This document shows, piece by piece, positions 1-9,794 of a stretch of DNA of 64,000 nucleotides (the first letter of the stretch is position 1; every line of letters begins with the position of its first letter). Source of the stretch: Mariniflexile fucanivorans (lineage in GTDB: Bacteria; Bacteroidota; Bacteroidia; Flavobacteriales; Flavobacteriaceae); contig NZ_SLUP01000007.1 of assembly GCF_004341235.1 (NCBI RefSeq), positions 229,121 through 293,120 on the forward strand, written 5' to 3'. The position numbers were made by a program, and so were the translations under genes. The notes beneath the pieces are model-generated. The model saw nothing but the letters and a program-made list of their open reading frames with translations, did no database searches and was not told the DNA's origin.

Positions 1-2990
1 CTGGACAAAGTATAGTTATCGCGCATAAACATGGCATATTTAAGTGTCGCTTGTTTTACGCCTTTTGAAAGTAGGTAATGGGTGAGTCCTTCGGTGCTTC
101 CTAACCCGCAAATAATGGCGCCTTTAGGTTGTGTGTTGAGGTTGAAAAATACTTCGCTTTCGCCAACTTGCCCGGGATAATAACCAATGCTCATTCTTTG
201 TGACAGACGATTCTCTAAATATTCATCCAATGCTTTTTCTGCACTTAAAATGAGATCCATAAAGAAATGGCCCACCATGACAGGGTAGGATGCCACCCTT
301 AAATCGCCATGAATAACCTTAACATTGAAGGAGGAACCTTTAGTTTTTTCTTGTTTTTTTATGTCGAAAATAGCATTAAGAACAGCATCTGAATTATATG
401 CAGGTTCAGGAGCTTCATAAACTTCAGATATAATTTCTCCACCTCTAGATGTTGGTTTTTGGGTGCTGAGTGCATTGGTGCTTCCTGTGGATAAAATTTC
501 GGAAATACCTTGGAAAATTTCGGGGTCGTTTGCTAAATCACCGTGCGATATTTGTGAATAATACAAGCGGTTGCTGTTTAATAATTGTTTTGGAATTCCA
601 GAAGCCCAAGTAACGCTTCCATCACCAAAAGAGGTTGCTTTGTATACCAGCTTTTTTTTACGTGATAAAAACCGGTTTTCGAATGAATAATCAAAAACGG
701 TTTTGTCCGCCTGTCCACAGATGTAATAAATGTTTTTAAAAGTTTTGTCTTCTAAAGTTTTCAAATAATCTTGAACGTCCTTTCTGTAATCTTTAAATCC
801 TGATAGCGATTTCGTATTGGTATCTGGATTTGGCATGTTTTTTAAATCAGTTTCCTTTTCTAAATTTTTCCAAAAGTTGACGTCCCAAAAATCGCGATTT
901 GTATCTTCTTCTATGGGCAGCAATTCAAAAATACCCGGGTATTTCCAAAATATTTTTAAAAGATCGGCTCTGTTGTTTTTAAAATCGATGGCAGCCAATT
1001 GTTTTACACGACTGCTATGACCTGTAAGTACTTCCATGATTAAATAGGAACCTAACCAAGGCGTGCCCAACATGATGAATTTATTGGATTCGTTTTGTTT
1101 AAATTCAGACCACACATTGGGATAATTCATCATAAATTGACGCACCAAAAGACCTCCCATGGAATGCGCAATCATATGTACTTTTATATTCTGGTGTTTT
1201 AAAACATCCTCGATTTTATCCTTTAATATTTTAGCGGCATCTTTTAATGATTTTCGCCAATCGAACTCCATCGTTATCACATCATATTGCTCTAAAAGAT
1301 GTTCTGCCAACTCATTATAATACTTTTCAATAACACCGCTGGCTTCTACCTTGTTTGCACTAATATTTAAATTTTTGGAAAGACCGCCATCATTTATTTT
1401 ACGCATATCAACCCACATATGGTCGCCGTTTTGGGATATGGTGGAACCCATAATACCCGGTACAATGATAACAACATCCCTAGTGATTTTAGTTGGAGCA
1501 TAACGAACGCCTTTAAGGGAAAGGGCATCCAATAAAATACCACGCTCACCATCAATATATAATGACTTGGTGTATAAGGTCACAGGATTTTGCTCGGTGG
1601 CATGTAAGGCTTCCAATATGGCTGCACAGGAACCATTTTCGGAAAAATAATTAAAATGATTGGTGTCGCTGCCTTGTGAAACATGTTTGTAAATGCCATT
1701 TTTTCTAACAACACCATGTTCCATACGTCTAGTGTCTACCACCAAATCGTTTGCTTCACGGTAAAATAAATTGGCGAGAATTACTTTTAATGAACTGAAG
1801 TTAATGCCACCAACTTCAGAATCACCAGCAATATTATACAAGTCGCTTTCTACCACAGAACCAGAAATATTCATCATTTTTTGAAACATAGATTCGGGCA
1901 TCATAGCGTTTAAACCCGGTAGCACTTCAGGGTCATCTTTTTGACTAACCAGTTCCAAAAGAAACGCTTTAGCAGTATGGTATAGAGGGTTGGCGATTCC
2001 AAATGCTATAGAAACAGCATTCAAAAATAAATTAAAGAAATGATCTACTCGACGTGATAAAATGGTAGTACCGCTAGCTGGTGCTGCTACCCGAATCACT
2101 TTATTTACAGTTAATTTTTTGCTTTTGGCTATCTTATTAATAGCTTCCATGTATTCCCAATGTGCTTTTTCGTCTTCACTTTTTAAGATGTCAATTTCAT
2201 TACTACTGAAACCAGAAATGGTATTTCTATGATCGCATTTTGCTAAAATATCGGCAACAAGACCACCGCGCGAATGACTTATAATATCAATAGTGCACCC
2301 TGTGGGGCAAACGTTTAAAAAATCCAGCGCGTTTTGAAGTGGACTTACCGAAAGCGTGTAATGATCCAATGCCCAAATGCGACTGCCATACTTAGTAATT
2401 ATATCTTCCCATGCAGAATTGTTGTTGTTTAAGTTATTAAACGCATCAATAGATGTGGACAACGTACCATGAATTAAAAGTAAAAAAGGCTTAGAAGTAT
2501 TGCTGGGAGCACTGTATTTAATTCTTTTGAAATTGGCATCGATTTGATACAAACCAGGGTTAGGCTGAATTTTTTTATCATAAGATTTGGCTAATTCCAT
2601 GATGGCAACTTCAGCTACTTTCTTAGGTGAAAAAACACTAAAAACCTTTACTAAAGCCCGTTTTATAACACCACGATTGGCATCTTCTGAAATTATTTGA
2701 ATATCGAAAATATAATCTTCGCTAGATAAAGCCCGTTTGGTTACCGTTTTTTCATCATAAATAGCCTGTACGTCTTCAGGGTGTCCTATCCATTCCGTAT
2801 TATCGGTAAATTGTATGGCAATAAGATCGTTTTCTTCAAGAGTTATGGTGTTCACTGCGTTAGCAGCACGATTTGAAGTAACCTCAATATAAGATTTTAA
2901 CTCAAATTGTTGTTCAAGTGTATTGGGAACCGTGTGGTTAAACGATTTCACATCATGCTCTATACCTAATATTTTAGCTGTTTTGGTCAT
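1..2990 (-). CDS. Large two-hydrolase protein with CHAT-associated-like C-terminal part (partial)
   Basis: The reading frame is open from ATG at 2990 to the window edge (at least 996 residues), so the C-terminus is missing. Two alpha/beta-hydrolase modules are visible. The first has IISHSRGGLV with the nucleophile Ser near residue 240. The second has MIAHSMGGLLVRQF with Ser near 610, as in lipases, PGAP1 and LCAT-like proteins. From about residue 885 a segment with HGDLRVASYPVMVGH, RLSQR, GYYPG and GAIICGLG resembles, from memory, the module that precedes CHAT protease domains in large bacterial proteins; that assignment is inference. No signal peptide is seen, so the protein is probably cytoplasmic. 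ATG lies 3 nt after the stop of the upstream gene, so it is the third gene of an operon. The role is unknown; an esterase or lipase, or a CHAT-type effector, would fit. Confidence 0.75.
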   Translation of the reverse strand, partial: MTKTAKILGIEHDVKSFNHTVPNTLEQQFELKSYIEVTSNRAANAVNTITLEENDLIAIQFTDNTEWIGHPEDVQAIYDEKTVTKRALSSEDYIFDIQIISEDANRGVIKRALVKVFSVFSPKKVAEVAIMELAKSYDKKIQPNPGLYQIDANFKRIKYSAPSNTSKPFLLLIHGTLSTSIDAFNNLNNNNSAWEDIITKYGSRIWALDHYTLSVSPLQNALDFLNVCPTGCTIDIISHSRGGLVADILAKCDHRNTISGFSSNEIDILKSEDEKAHWEYMEAINKIAKSKKLTVNKVIRVAAPASGTTILSRRVDHFFNLFLNAVSIAFGIANPLYHTAKAFLLELVSQKDDPEVLPGLNAMMPESMFQKMMNISGSVVESDLYNIAGDSEVGGINFSSLKVILANLFYREANDLVVDTRRMEHGVVRKNGIYKHVSQGSDTNHFNYFSENGSCAAILEALHATEQNPVTLYTKSLYIDGERGILLDALSLKGVRYAPTKITRDVVIIVPGIMGSTISQNGDHMWVDMRKINDGGLSKNLNISANKVEASGVIEKYYNELAEHLLEQYDVITMEFDWRKSLKDAAKILKDKIEDVLKHQNIKVHMIAHSMGGLLVRQFMMNYPNVWSEFKQNESNKFIMLGTPWLGSYLIMEVLTGHSSRVKQLAAIDFKNNRADLLKIFWKYPGIFELLPIEEDTNRDFWDVNFWKNLEKETDLKNMPNPDTNTKSLSGFKDYRKDVQDYLKTLEDKTFKNIYYICGQADKTVFDYSFENRFLSRKKKLVYKATSFGDGSVTWASGIPKQLLNSNRLYYSQISHGDLANDPEIFQGISEILSTGSTNALSTQKPTSRGGEIISEVYEAPEPAYNSDAVLNAIFDIKKQEKTKGSSFNVKVIHGDLRVASYPVMVGHFFMDLILSAEKALDEYLENRLSQRMSIGYYPGQVGESEVFFNLNTQPKGAIICGLGSTEGLTHYLLSKGVKQATLKYAMFMRDNYTLS

Positions 2991-2993
2991 AGG

Positions 2994-4742
2994 TTAATTT
3001 TTAATATTGTTAATGGGTATTCCAGGAAGATTAAATGGAAGGTTCACACCAAAAAACCAGTAAAAACTGTCTAATGTTACGTTGTAATTAATCCCGGTAC
3101 TTATAATATCTTTAAATGCTGTGGCGATAATTCCTGTGCCAAATTCGGGTGTTCCATCGGTGTTAAAATCGGGTGTGGCAAAGTTTATACCTATTCCAAA
3201 GTCTAAAAAATCATTATAGAAATAGGACGTATTGGAACCAAATTTCAACAATAAAGCAGCCGATGGTGTATAAAAGAAGTTGCGGTCGCTTTGTAAATTT
3301 AAATCTTGTTTATTAATAGGGTTGGCGAAAATCAATCCAATGGCTACTTCAGAGCGTGGCCCTGTTAATTGCATGATGAATTCCCGTTGTTCCATAGTAA
3401 TTACTTGTTCTGGAGTATTTTCATTGGTTGCCGGTAGCCTGAGTACTAGCTCAATTAATAATTCATCGCCATTTTTACGTTGCCCTGTTCCTTTTAAGTT
3501 TATGTAGCCTGTATCTGGTAAATTGTCCAATGAAAAAGCGAGTACTTCTGTGCCTATGGCTTTATTTGCTATATAATTATTTTGAAGATTGAATAGGAGG
3601 GCAGCACCTTGTTTTATTGTTTCAAAATCTTTGTTTATGGTAGCATAACAGGTATTGAATTCTGAAACTAAAGGCATAAATTTAGTTTTGAGACGTGTTT
3701 GATTGATAAGAGTGGTTACATCTGAAAAATTCGTATCAATCGTTTTTAAATGACTAATGATGGTTTCAACTTCATTTTTAATATCGAATAGCAAATTAAT
3801 TTGCCATTGCTCCATGTCTGTTTTAAGGAGTTGAAATAGCGTTTCAAACCTAGAAATAAGCAGATTTAGTTGTTCTATTTTGTTTTTAACTTCGGTAGGA
3901 ACTAGTTCGTTTAGCTGAATATTATTTACGAACTCAATACTGTTGTTTTTAAACTCTTTGATGCATGAAATGCTTTTGAATTCATTCAGTAGTCGAATTT
4001 TTAATTCATTAAAAACATTGATTTTTTTTAAATTGTTCTGTTTTGCAATGTCGTTTAGGGCTTCAAGTTGTTGTTTTTGATCGCTAGATAAACTGGTAAC
4101 CCATCGGGCAATAGTCACATAATCTCTATTGGTATAGGTGTCGTAGTTTTGAATATGAACACGGTCGCCACCACTAGCATCCCTTTTAAAAGCCAGTAAG
4201 CTTATAGTATATTTTTCGGTTTCCATAGATGCTAATTCTTGCTCTATTTGCAACATGTCGTTGTTTAGGTTGGAAAAAATATAAGGTTCAGGAACGGTAC
4301 CAGGAACAAAGGTTTCTGGATTGAAAAAATCGGTCATTAAATCATTATAACGTTCGTTTAAAAGCGGGTCGTTTTGAATGTCGCTTAAAAACCCATCCAT
4401 TATTTCAAAAAATGTTGCCTGTTCGCTTGCTGTTGCCAATTGTTTTTCTAAAATTGAAATCACAGCACTTTGGTTTCGTAAGGCTTGTTGCAATTTTATT
4501 AATTGGGATTCTAGCTCTATGTGTTGTTTTAATTCGGGGAATTGTTGATGAATAGCATCTAGCAATTGTAGTTTTGAAAGTTGAATTTCCAGACTGCAAT
4601 TAATGTCAACTATTTGTTTGTCGGTTAGTGATATGGTGCGTTTCTCATTTTTGTCGTTTTCAATTACCGTAATAATTTGCGCTTGTATACCTATGGTAAA
4701 GCAAACTAAAGCAAATGTTGAAATTCGTTTGAAAAAATACAT
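2994..4742 (-). CDS. Exported coiled-coil protein of unknown function
   Basis: 582 residues. The N-terminus MYFFKRISTFALVCFTIGIQ followed by AQ is a typical flavobacterial signal peptide. Residues about 45-350 are rich in Leu, Gln, Lys and Glu with heptad-like spacing, so long helices or coiled coils are likely. The last ~200 residues have alternating hydrophobic and Gly/Asn/Asp-rich segments, such as YNVTLDSFYWFFGVNLPF, which could be outer-membrane or surface beta structure. I do not recognise the family. It lies between the 140-residue gene (13-nt gap) and the large hydrolase gene (3-nt gap), and the three are probably co-transcribed. It could be the periplasmic or surface partner of the hydrolase protein; that is inference. 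Confidence 0.7.
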   Translation of the reverse strand: MYFFKRISTFALVCFTIGIQAQIITVIENDKNEKRTISLTDKQIVDINCSLEIQLSKLQLLDAIHQQFPELKQHIELESQLIKLQQALRNQSAVISILEKQLATASEQATFFEIMDGFLSDIQNDPLLNERYNDLMTDFFNPETFVPGTVPEPYIFSNLNNDMLQIEQELASMETEKYTISLLAFKRDASGGDRVHIQNYDTYTNRDYVTIARWVTSLSSDQKQQLEALNDIAKQNNLKKINVFNELKIRLLNEFKSISCIKEFKNNSIEFVNNIQLNELVPTEVKNKIEQLNLLISRFETLFQLLKTDMEQWQINLLFDIKNEVETIISHLKTIDTNFSDVTTLINQTRLKTKFMPLVSEFNTCYATINKDFETIKQGAALLFNLQNNYIANKAIGTEVLAFSLDNLPDTGYINLKGTGQRKNGDELLIELVLRLPATNENTPEQVITMEQREFIMQLTGPRSEVAIGLIFANPINKQDLNLQSDRNFFYTPSAALLLKFGSNTSYFYNDFLDFGIGINFATPDFNTDGTPEFGTGIIATAFKDIISTGINYNVTLDSFYWFFGVNLPFNLPGIPINNIKN

Positions 4743-4755
4743 AGCGATTGTTTTT

Positions 4756-5178
4756 TTAGATGTTTACAAAGGGAGCGTCATTTGCCTGTGCTTTAAAAAA
4801 AGATTGTTGCAGGTTGGCATAGGATAGTTCGGCATTTTTAAGAATGATACCATCTACTTGGTCTAAAATGGGTGAAAAACAAAGACATTTTATGTTGTTA
4901 TAATCTTCATTAGACTTTTCTGCATTCGAAGCTTTTAAATGCTTTTTTAAAGTTTCGGATAAAACGTCATAGCTGCGTACCCATAAAACCCAGCGTTCCA
5001 TTTTAAAATACGAAAGTTGCGCTAGGTTGTCTGCTTTTGGGATGGCTTCTCTAATGGTGTCTGTGTCACCAATAATAACCATGATAAGCATCATTTCTTT
5101 TTCAATAAATGATTTAAAAATTGATTCAGCTAGCAAAGCATCATCTAAAGGAATTAAGGTGGTTCTTTTTAAATTCAT
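4756..5178 (-). CDS. Hypothetical protein, first gene of the hydrolase operon
   Basis: 140 residues, no signal peptide or membrane segment. The sequence is a mixed helix/strand pattern with MMLIMVIIGDTDTIREAIPK near residues 29-48 and a Trp-rich MERWVLWVRSYDVL stretch. I do not recognise a family. It begins the minus-strand series that continues into the exported coiled-coil protein and the large hydrolase. The ATG at 5178 has nothing coding upstream for about 370 bp, so the operon promoter should lie there, although I see no clear TAnnTTTG box. Confidence 0.6.
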   Translation of the reverse strand: MNLKRTTLIPLDDALLAESIFKSFIEKEMMLIMVIIGDTDTIREAIPKADNLAQLSYFKMERWVLWVRSYDVLSETLKKHLKASNAEKSNEDYNNIKCLCFSPILDQVDGIILKNAELSYANLQQSFFKAQANDAPFVNI

Positions 5179-5547
5179 AGCATTTCATTTTAGATTTATA
5201 AAAAATAAAAAACTTAACAAAATCTGACTTTAATTGTTAGATATCATTAAATCAATATGAAATTCTGTATGTAAAAAGACATTTAAAAAAATGGTTTTTC
5301 AGATACAATTGCTATTAAAAAGTTATGTGAGAGTAACTATTAATTAATATATAAGGAATGTATTAAATTTAGTAAAATAAATCTAATCACCAAAGGATTA
5401 GGTAGTTATTTTTATTTTTTTGTAAAAACAACAAAATGATGAACAATAAAAATGGTGTAAAAGGAGTAATTATTTAAGTAATTAAATTAGTTTTTTACTC
5501 TTAAAAAAAATTAATTAAAATGAAGAATAGACTTATTATAAAAATTA
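5179..5547. other. Gene-free AT-rich intergenic stretch
   Basis: No convincing reading frame on either strand. The only structure seen is a short hairpin with arms CTAATC (5383-5388) and GATTAG (5396-5401) followed on the plus strand by T-rich DNA. It could act as a weak terminator or leader hairpin. It should also contain the promoter of the operon starting at 5178. Confidence 0.4.
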
Positions 5548-5766
5548 TTAGGGAACAGGGTCGTAACCTGATCCGCCCCAAGGATGGCAACTAAAAATAC
5601 GTTTAATGGCGAGCCATCCACCTTTAAATAAACCATGTTTTTGTAGAGCTTGTTTGGTGTAATGAGAACAGGTGGGTTGATATCTACAGGTTGCAGGCAT
5701 CAAGGGTGATATAAATAATTGGTATATTTTTATCAAAAATAAAAACGGTGTGATGAGTAGCTTCAT
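5548..5766 (-). CDS. yidD: Membrane protein insertion efficiency factor YidD
   Basis: 72 residues, the usual length. YidD is a small membrane-associated protein that assists insertion of inner-membrane proteins by the YidC/Oxa1 insertase. The diagnostic features are present: a hydrophobic N-terminal amphipathic helix ([18 protein letters not shown]), the cysteine-containing [10 protein letters not shown] motif, GGWLAIKRI, and the [13 protein letters not shown] ending. It lies downstream of cysS on the same strand with a 74-bp gap that contains an inverted repeat, so it may be a separate unit. Confidence 0.95.
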   Translation of the reverse strand: MKLLITPFLFLIKIYQLFISPLMPATCRYQPTCSHYTKQALQKHGLFKGGWLAIKRIFSCHPWGGSGYDPVP

Positions 5767-5781
5767 TATTGTTATTTGTTT

Positions 5782-5819
5782 AGTTGTTAAGTCGAAACTT
5801 ACGAATCAACTTAACAACT
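5782..5819. repeat. Inverted repeat between cysS and yidD
   Basis: Arms AGTTGTTAAGT (5782-5792) and ACTTAACAACT (5809-5819) are perfect 11-bp complements with a 16-nt loop. There is no T-run, so it is not a classic terminator. Similar AACAACTCAAC-rich text occurs in other intergenic gaps here (7350-7395, 29375-29405). Confidence 0.5.
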
Positions 5820-5840
5820 CACGACCTTACGATTTAAAAA

Positions 5841-7322
5841 TTACGACAAACTAAAAGTAGTGCCATCTTTACCATCTTTAAGCAAGATACCCGCTTCGGC
5901 CAATTCATCACGAATTTTATCGGATAAAGCAAAATCTTTATTTGCTCTAGCTTCTTGTCTTAATTTAATTAAAACACCAACAGCTCCAGATAATTTATCT
6001 TGTCCAGATTCTTTTTTTGTTACGTTTTCTAATCCTAAAACATCAAAAGTAAAAGTGTTTATCGTTTCTTTTAGAAGTGCTAAATCTTCAGCAGAAATAG
6101 TTGCAGAACCATCTTTAATTTGGTTGATGTATTTTACGGCTTCAAATAAATTAGCAATTAAAATGGGTGAATTAAAATCGTCGTTCATCGCATTATAACA
6201 GGTTTGTTTCCATGTTTTAATGTCTATAGATGAGGTTTCAGAAGTTTTTAAACCATCCAGCAAATTTATGGCATCCATGAGTCTATAAAAACCTTTCTCG
6301 CTTGCTAATAAGCCATCATCGGTTAAATCCAGAACACTTCTATAATGGGCTTGAGCGATGAAAAAACGAATGACGCTTGGTGTAAAAGCCTTACTAAAAA
6401 ATTTGTTGTTTCCAGAAAGTAATTCATCAGGGTTTACTGTATTTCCAGTCGATTTCGACATGCGTTGTCCGTTTAATTCCAGCATGTTAGCGTGCATCCA
6501 ATAATTTACAGGCGATTGCCCTTTGGCAGCTTCGTTTTGTGCAATTTCACATTCGTGGTGCGGGAATTTTAAATCCATTCCACCACCGTGAATGTCAAAT
6601 TGGTCGCCAAGATATTTGGTACTCATGGCAGTACATTCCAAATGCCAACCTGGAAATCCATCGCCCCATGGCGAAGGCCAACGCATAATATGTTGCGGTT
6701 CTGCTTTTTTCCAAAGCGCAAAATCTTGTGGATTTTTTTTATCGCTTTGTCCGTCCAATTCTCGGGTGTTGTGAATTAAGTCTTCTAACTTACGCTTGCT
6801 TAATATCCCGTAATCGTTGGTTTCATTAAACTTATGTACATCAAAATAAACCGATCCGTTTATTTCATAAGCATATCCGTTATTTATAATGTCTTTAATG
6901 AGCTCAATTTGTTCAATAATATGCCCTGTAGCAGTTGGTTCAATGCTAGGTGGTAAAAAATTGAAGGTGTTTAATATATTATGGAAATCTACGGTGTAGC
7001 GTTGTACCACTTCCATAGGTTCAATTTGTTCTAAACGGGCTTTTTTGGTTATTTTATCTTCACCTGCATCGGCATCATTTTCCAAATGACCAGCATCTGT
7101 AATATTCCTTACGTAGCGTACTTTGTAGCCTAAATGTTTTAGGTAACGAAAAACCATATCAAAAGACATAAAAGTTCGCACATTTCCTAAATGTACATTG
7201 CTATACACGGTTGGTCCACAAACGTACATACCTACATAACCTTCGTCAATAGGAGTGAATGTTTCTTTAGTACCAGAAAGTGAGTTGTATATTTTTATGT
7301 GTTGATCTTTGTAAAGTTGCAT
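5841..7322 (-). CDS. cysS: Cysteinyl-tRNA synthetase
   Basis: 493 residues, a normal length for the class I cysteinyl-tRNA synthetase that charges tRNA-Cys in the cytoplasm. The HIGH-equivalent is [10 protein letters not shown] near residue 40, preceded by [10 protein letters not shown] with the zinc-ligand Cys. [17 protein letters not shown] supplies further zinc ligands, and the KMSKS loop reads [11 protein letters not shown] near residue 285. The C-terminal DALR-type helical region ends in [12 protein letters not shown]. It is followed downstream by yidD and lies downstream of folE on the same strand, separated by 79 bp of repeat-like DNA. Confidence 0.97.
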   Translation of the reverse strand: MQLYKDQHIKIYNSLSGTKETFTPIDEGYVGMYVCGPTVYSNVHLGNVRTFMSFDMVFRYLKHLGYKVRYVRNITDAGHLENDADAGEDKITKKARLEQIEPMEVVQRYTVDFHNILNTFNFLPPSIEPTATGHIIEQIELIKDIINNGYAYEINGSVYFDVHKFNETNDYGILSKRKLEDLIHNTRELDGQSDKKNPQDFALWKKAEPQHIMRWPSPWGDGFPGWHLECTAMSTKYLGDQFDIHGGGMDLKFPHHECEIAQNEAAKGQSPVNYWMHANMLELNGQRMSKSTGNTVNPDELLSGNNKFFSKAFTPSVIRFFIAQAHYRSVLDLTDDGLLASEKGFYRLMDAINLLDGLKTSETSSIDIKTWKQTCYNAMNDDFNSPILIANLFEAVKYINQIKDGSATISAEDLALLKETINTFTFDVLGLENVTKKESGQDKLSGAVGVLIKLRQEARANKDFALSDKIRDELAEAGILLKDGKDGTTFSLS

Positions 7323-7401
7323 GGTTGGTAAACGTGAGTTATTTGCTGTTGAGTTGTTAAGCTGTTATTATTAATCAACATTTCAACTGAACAACAAAAA
7401 A

Positions 7402-8079
7402 TTAAAACTTAGTATCTAACTTTATATAATCCAAAAATTCTCTTCTGGTAGATTCTTCTTTGAATTTGCCACCAAATTCTGAAGTTACGGTACTGCTTTC
7501 AATATCGCGAATGCCTCTAGAATTTACACATAAATGTTTAGCATCTATAACACAAGCTACATCATCTGTATTTAAAACTTCTTGAAGTTCTTTTACAATT
7601 TGAATGGTTAACCGTTCTTGTACTTGTGGGCGTTTTGCATAATAATCTACAATACGGTTCATTTTTGATAATCCAACTACCGAACCGTTTGAAATATAAG
7701 CAATATGCGCTTTTCCAACAATAGGTAGTAAATGATGTTCGCAAGTTGAATAAACGGTAATGTTTTTTTCAACAAGCATTTCACCATATTTATATTTGTT
7801 ATCGAAAGTAGAAGCACTTGGTTTTCGGTTTGGGTCCAAACCACCAAAAATTTCTTTAACAAACATTTTCGCAACACGGTTAGGTGTGCCGTTTAAGCTA
7901 TCGTCTGTTAAATCCAATCCTAAGGTTTCCATTATGTGGCGCACATCATCCTTAATGATTTCTATTTTTTCTTCATTGGAAAGTTTAAAAGCATCATGTC
8001 TTAATGGTGTGTCGGCTGATGTTCCTATATGATCGTCTCCTAAAGATTCGAATTCTTCTATGTTGTTTTCAATTTTCAT
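7402..8079 (-). CDS. folE: GTP cyclohydrolase I
   Basis: 225 residues. The enzyme converts GTP to 7,8-dihydroneopterin triphosphate, the first step of tetrahydrofolate (and pterin/queuosine precursor) synthesis. Family marks are the zinc and active-site motif STCEHHLLPIVGKAHIAYI, GLSKMNRIVDYYAKRPQVQERL, and the later CVIDAKHLCVNSRGI with the second zinc Cys. The first ~30 residues are a variable acidic extension. A perfect -7 box lies 28 bp upstream at 8108-8115. folP, the pathway's later enzyme, is elsewhere in the window at 26202. Confidence 0.97.
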   Translation of the reverse strand: MKIENNIEEFESLGDDHIGTSADTPLRHDAFKLSNEEKIEIIKDDVRHIMETLGLDLTDDSLNGTPNRVAKMFVKEIFGGLDPNRKPSASTFDNKYKYGEMLVEKNITVYSTCEHHLLPIVGKAHIAYISNGSVVGLSKMNRIVDYYAKRPQVQERLTIQIVKELQEVLNTDDVACVIDAKHLCVNSRGIRDIESSTVTSEFGGKFKEESTRREFLDYIKLDTKF

Positions 8080-8107
8080 GTATCAACTAAATCACAATTT
8101 TGGTCTG

Positions 8108-8115
8108 CAAAGATA
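8108..8115 (-). promoter_or_regulatory. -7 box for folE
   Basis: On the minus strand the sequence reads TATCTTTG, a perfect match to the Bacteroidota -7 consensus TAnnTTTG, 28 bp upstream of the folE ATG. Confidence 0.6.
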
Positions 8116-8204
8116 AGCAAAACACTTTTCTTATGTTTTGTATTAACAAACAATTAATTTCCTTCCTACTATGTCTATATTTTATCAACTTAATTACATT
8201 AAAA

Positions 8205-8243
8205 ATAAAAAAGCCTGAACTTTTTAAATTCAGGCTTTTTTTT
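8205..8243 (-). terminator. Hairpin terminator after the FadL-like gene
   Basis: Arms GCCTGAA (8213-8219) and TTCAGGC (8229-8235) are flanked by A and T runs on both sides. It lies 19 bp past the stop of the FadL-like gene and can work in both directions. Confidence 0.85.
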
Positions 8244-8261
8244 AAATTTTATTTAACGCTT

Positions 8262-9770
8262 TTAAATATTGAAACTTAATGATAAAGTTACGTTAGAGTT
8301 TGTTCTATCAATAACAGCTGCATCGGTTAAACCTACATTATATAAAGGGGTTTCGTTTGTGCGGTTAGCTTGGTCGAAAGTGAGGTCTAGTTTAGTGTTT
8401 CCAAAATTGTAACCTATACCAAGGGAATAACCATTTAAATCGCCAACGGTTACACCATCTTTATACGGACTTTCCTCGAAGCGATACCCACCTCTAAAAC
8501 TGAATTGATTTACTTTGTACTCACCACCAAGTCTGTAGGTAGAAGCATCGGTTAAAATCTCACTGATTACGGCATTTTGCTCTGTGAAAAAAGAATCAGA
8601 TTCTGGTTTAAATTTTGTTTTACTATAATCTTTTCTAGAATAATCAAAACTTAATAAACCTTGCGTTCCAAATACATAAGCTAAACTTCCTGTGATTTTT
8701 GAAGGTGTTTGCAGTTTGTATTGCGGGTATACGTTTACTGTTTGAGGATAAATTCTAACAGGGGAATCGAAGTCGGTATAAGTAGATATACCTTGTGTTG
8801 TTTCTTCTTCTATAGTGTACCAAGTAGGCGAATCGAAAGCAACACCTAATCTAAATTCGGGACTTAATTTTATAATCCCACCTAATTGAAACGAAAATCC
8901 ATTACCAGTGGTAGATAAGCTATTGTTAAAATCTATTCTATTTATTTCTGAACCAGTACTTGTGTCTTCAATTAACGAAGTCGATTTTTGAAAATCAATA
9001 AAATGGGAGTTTAAATTTAAGCCTAAATACAAATTGTCTTCATATTGGGCTGCCACATTAAAACTGATTTTTCCGTTATAACCAGATGAAGTATAAAGAT
9101 AATCATGTTCAAAATCACCATCAACAAGGTTCGAAAAATAGGTTGTATTATCATCTTCATCGGCATCAGGCTCTAATATATAAGATTCATAGCCTAAAAA
9201 AGCTTGTTGATGAGCAAAACCATACACATTTCCAATATCAGAATAAGCATTGGATATAGATTCATTTGGTAAAGTAGAAATTTCATCCAATCTTTTTCCA
9301 TCTGCATAATTTAAAAAATAGAGGTCTATAGATTGATTGTTGGTGTTGGTTCCAACCGCATTCCAAGTATTGTCATAATTATTGGTTCTATCATAAGCAA
9401 CACCTATAGTAAATTTTCGCCAAGGTGAATTACTTCTATTTTCAAAAACAAAAGCAGCACCTCCTTGGTTCACATCAAAATTAGATTCGCTACTGGAGGT
9501 TAACTCGTTAAAATACCGTGTATCGTTTGAAGTATCAACATTTGAAAAGGTGAGTGAAGCATGGCTTTGGGTAAACACTGCAGATCCTGCTGGGTTAATA
9601 CTAACCGCACTCATATCGCCACCCAAGGCGCCAAAAGCACCGCTTAAGGCTCTAAAACGAGCGGTTCCTTGAATTTCATCTTGAGAGTATCGTAACGCAT
9701 CACTTATATCTTGTGCGCTTAATGAGCACACCGACAGTATGCCTATAAATAGTAGGTTTAACTTTTTCAT
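8262..9770 (-). CDS. FadL/OmpP1-type outer membrane transport protein
   Basis: 502 residues with a signal peptide (MKKLNLLFIGILSVCSLSAQ). The mature N-terminus is the hallmark of the flavobacterial OmpP1/FadL/TodX family: DALRYSQDEIQGTARFRALS followed by GAFGALGGDMSAVSINPAGSA. The family forms 14-stranded outer-membrane barrels that admit hydrophobic compounds such as long-chain fatty acids. The rest alternates aromatic beta-strand segments and ends in VTLSLSFNI, a typical barrel terminus. The lipoprotein gene upstream is only 24 bp away on the same strand, so they probably form one transcript. The substrate cannot be told from sequence. Confidence 0.92.
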   Translation of the reverse strand: MKKLNLLFIGILSVCSLSAQDISDALRYSQDEIQGTARFRALSGAFGALGGDMSAVSINPAGSAVFTQSHASLTFSNVDTSNDTRYFNELTSSSESNFDVNQGGAAFVFENRSNSPWRKFTIGVAYDRTNNYDNTWNAVGTNTNNQSIDLYFLNYADGKRLDEISTLPNESISNAYSDIGNVYGFAHQQAFLGYESYILEPDADEDDNTTYFSNLVDGDFEHDYLYTSSGYNGKISFNVAAQYEDNLYLGLNLNSHFIDFQKSTSLIEDTSTGSEINRIDFNNSLSTTGNGFSFQLGGIIKLSPEFRLGVAFDSPTWYTIEEETTQGISTYTDFDSPVRIYPQTVNVYPQYKLQTPSKITGSLAYVFGTQGLLSFDYSRKDYSKTKFKPESDSFFTEQNAVISEILTDASTYRLGGEYKVNQFSFRGGYRFEESPYKDGVTVGDLNGYSLGIGYNFGNTKLDLTFDQANRTNETPLYNVGLTDAAVIDRTNSNVTLSLSFNI

Positions 9771-9794
9771 AAGTATTTTTTTTGTTTTTATAAA

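Noticed and set aside
817..1020. Plus-strand frame of 67 codons
   Set aside because: It lies opposite the large hydrolase frame, has no start context and is low in complexity, so it is a shadow frame.
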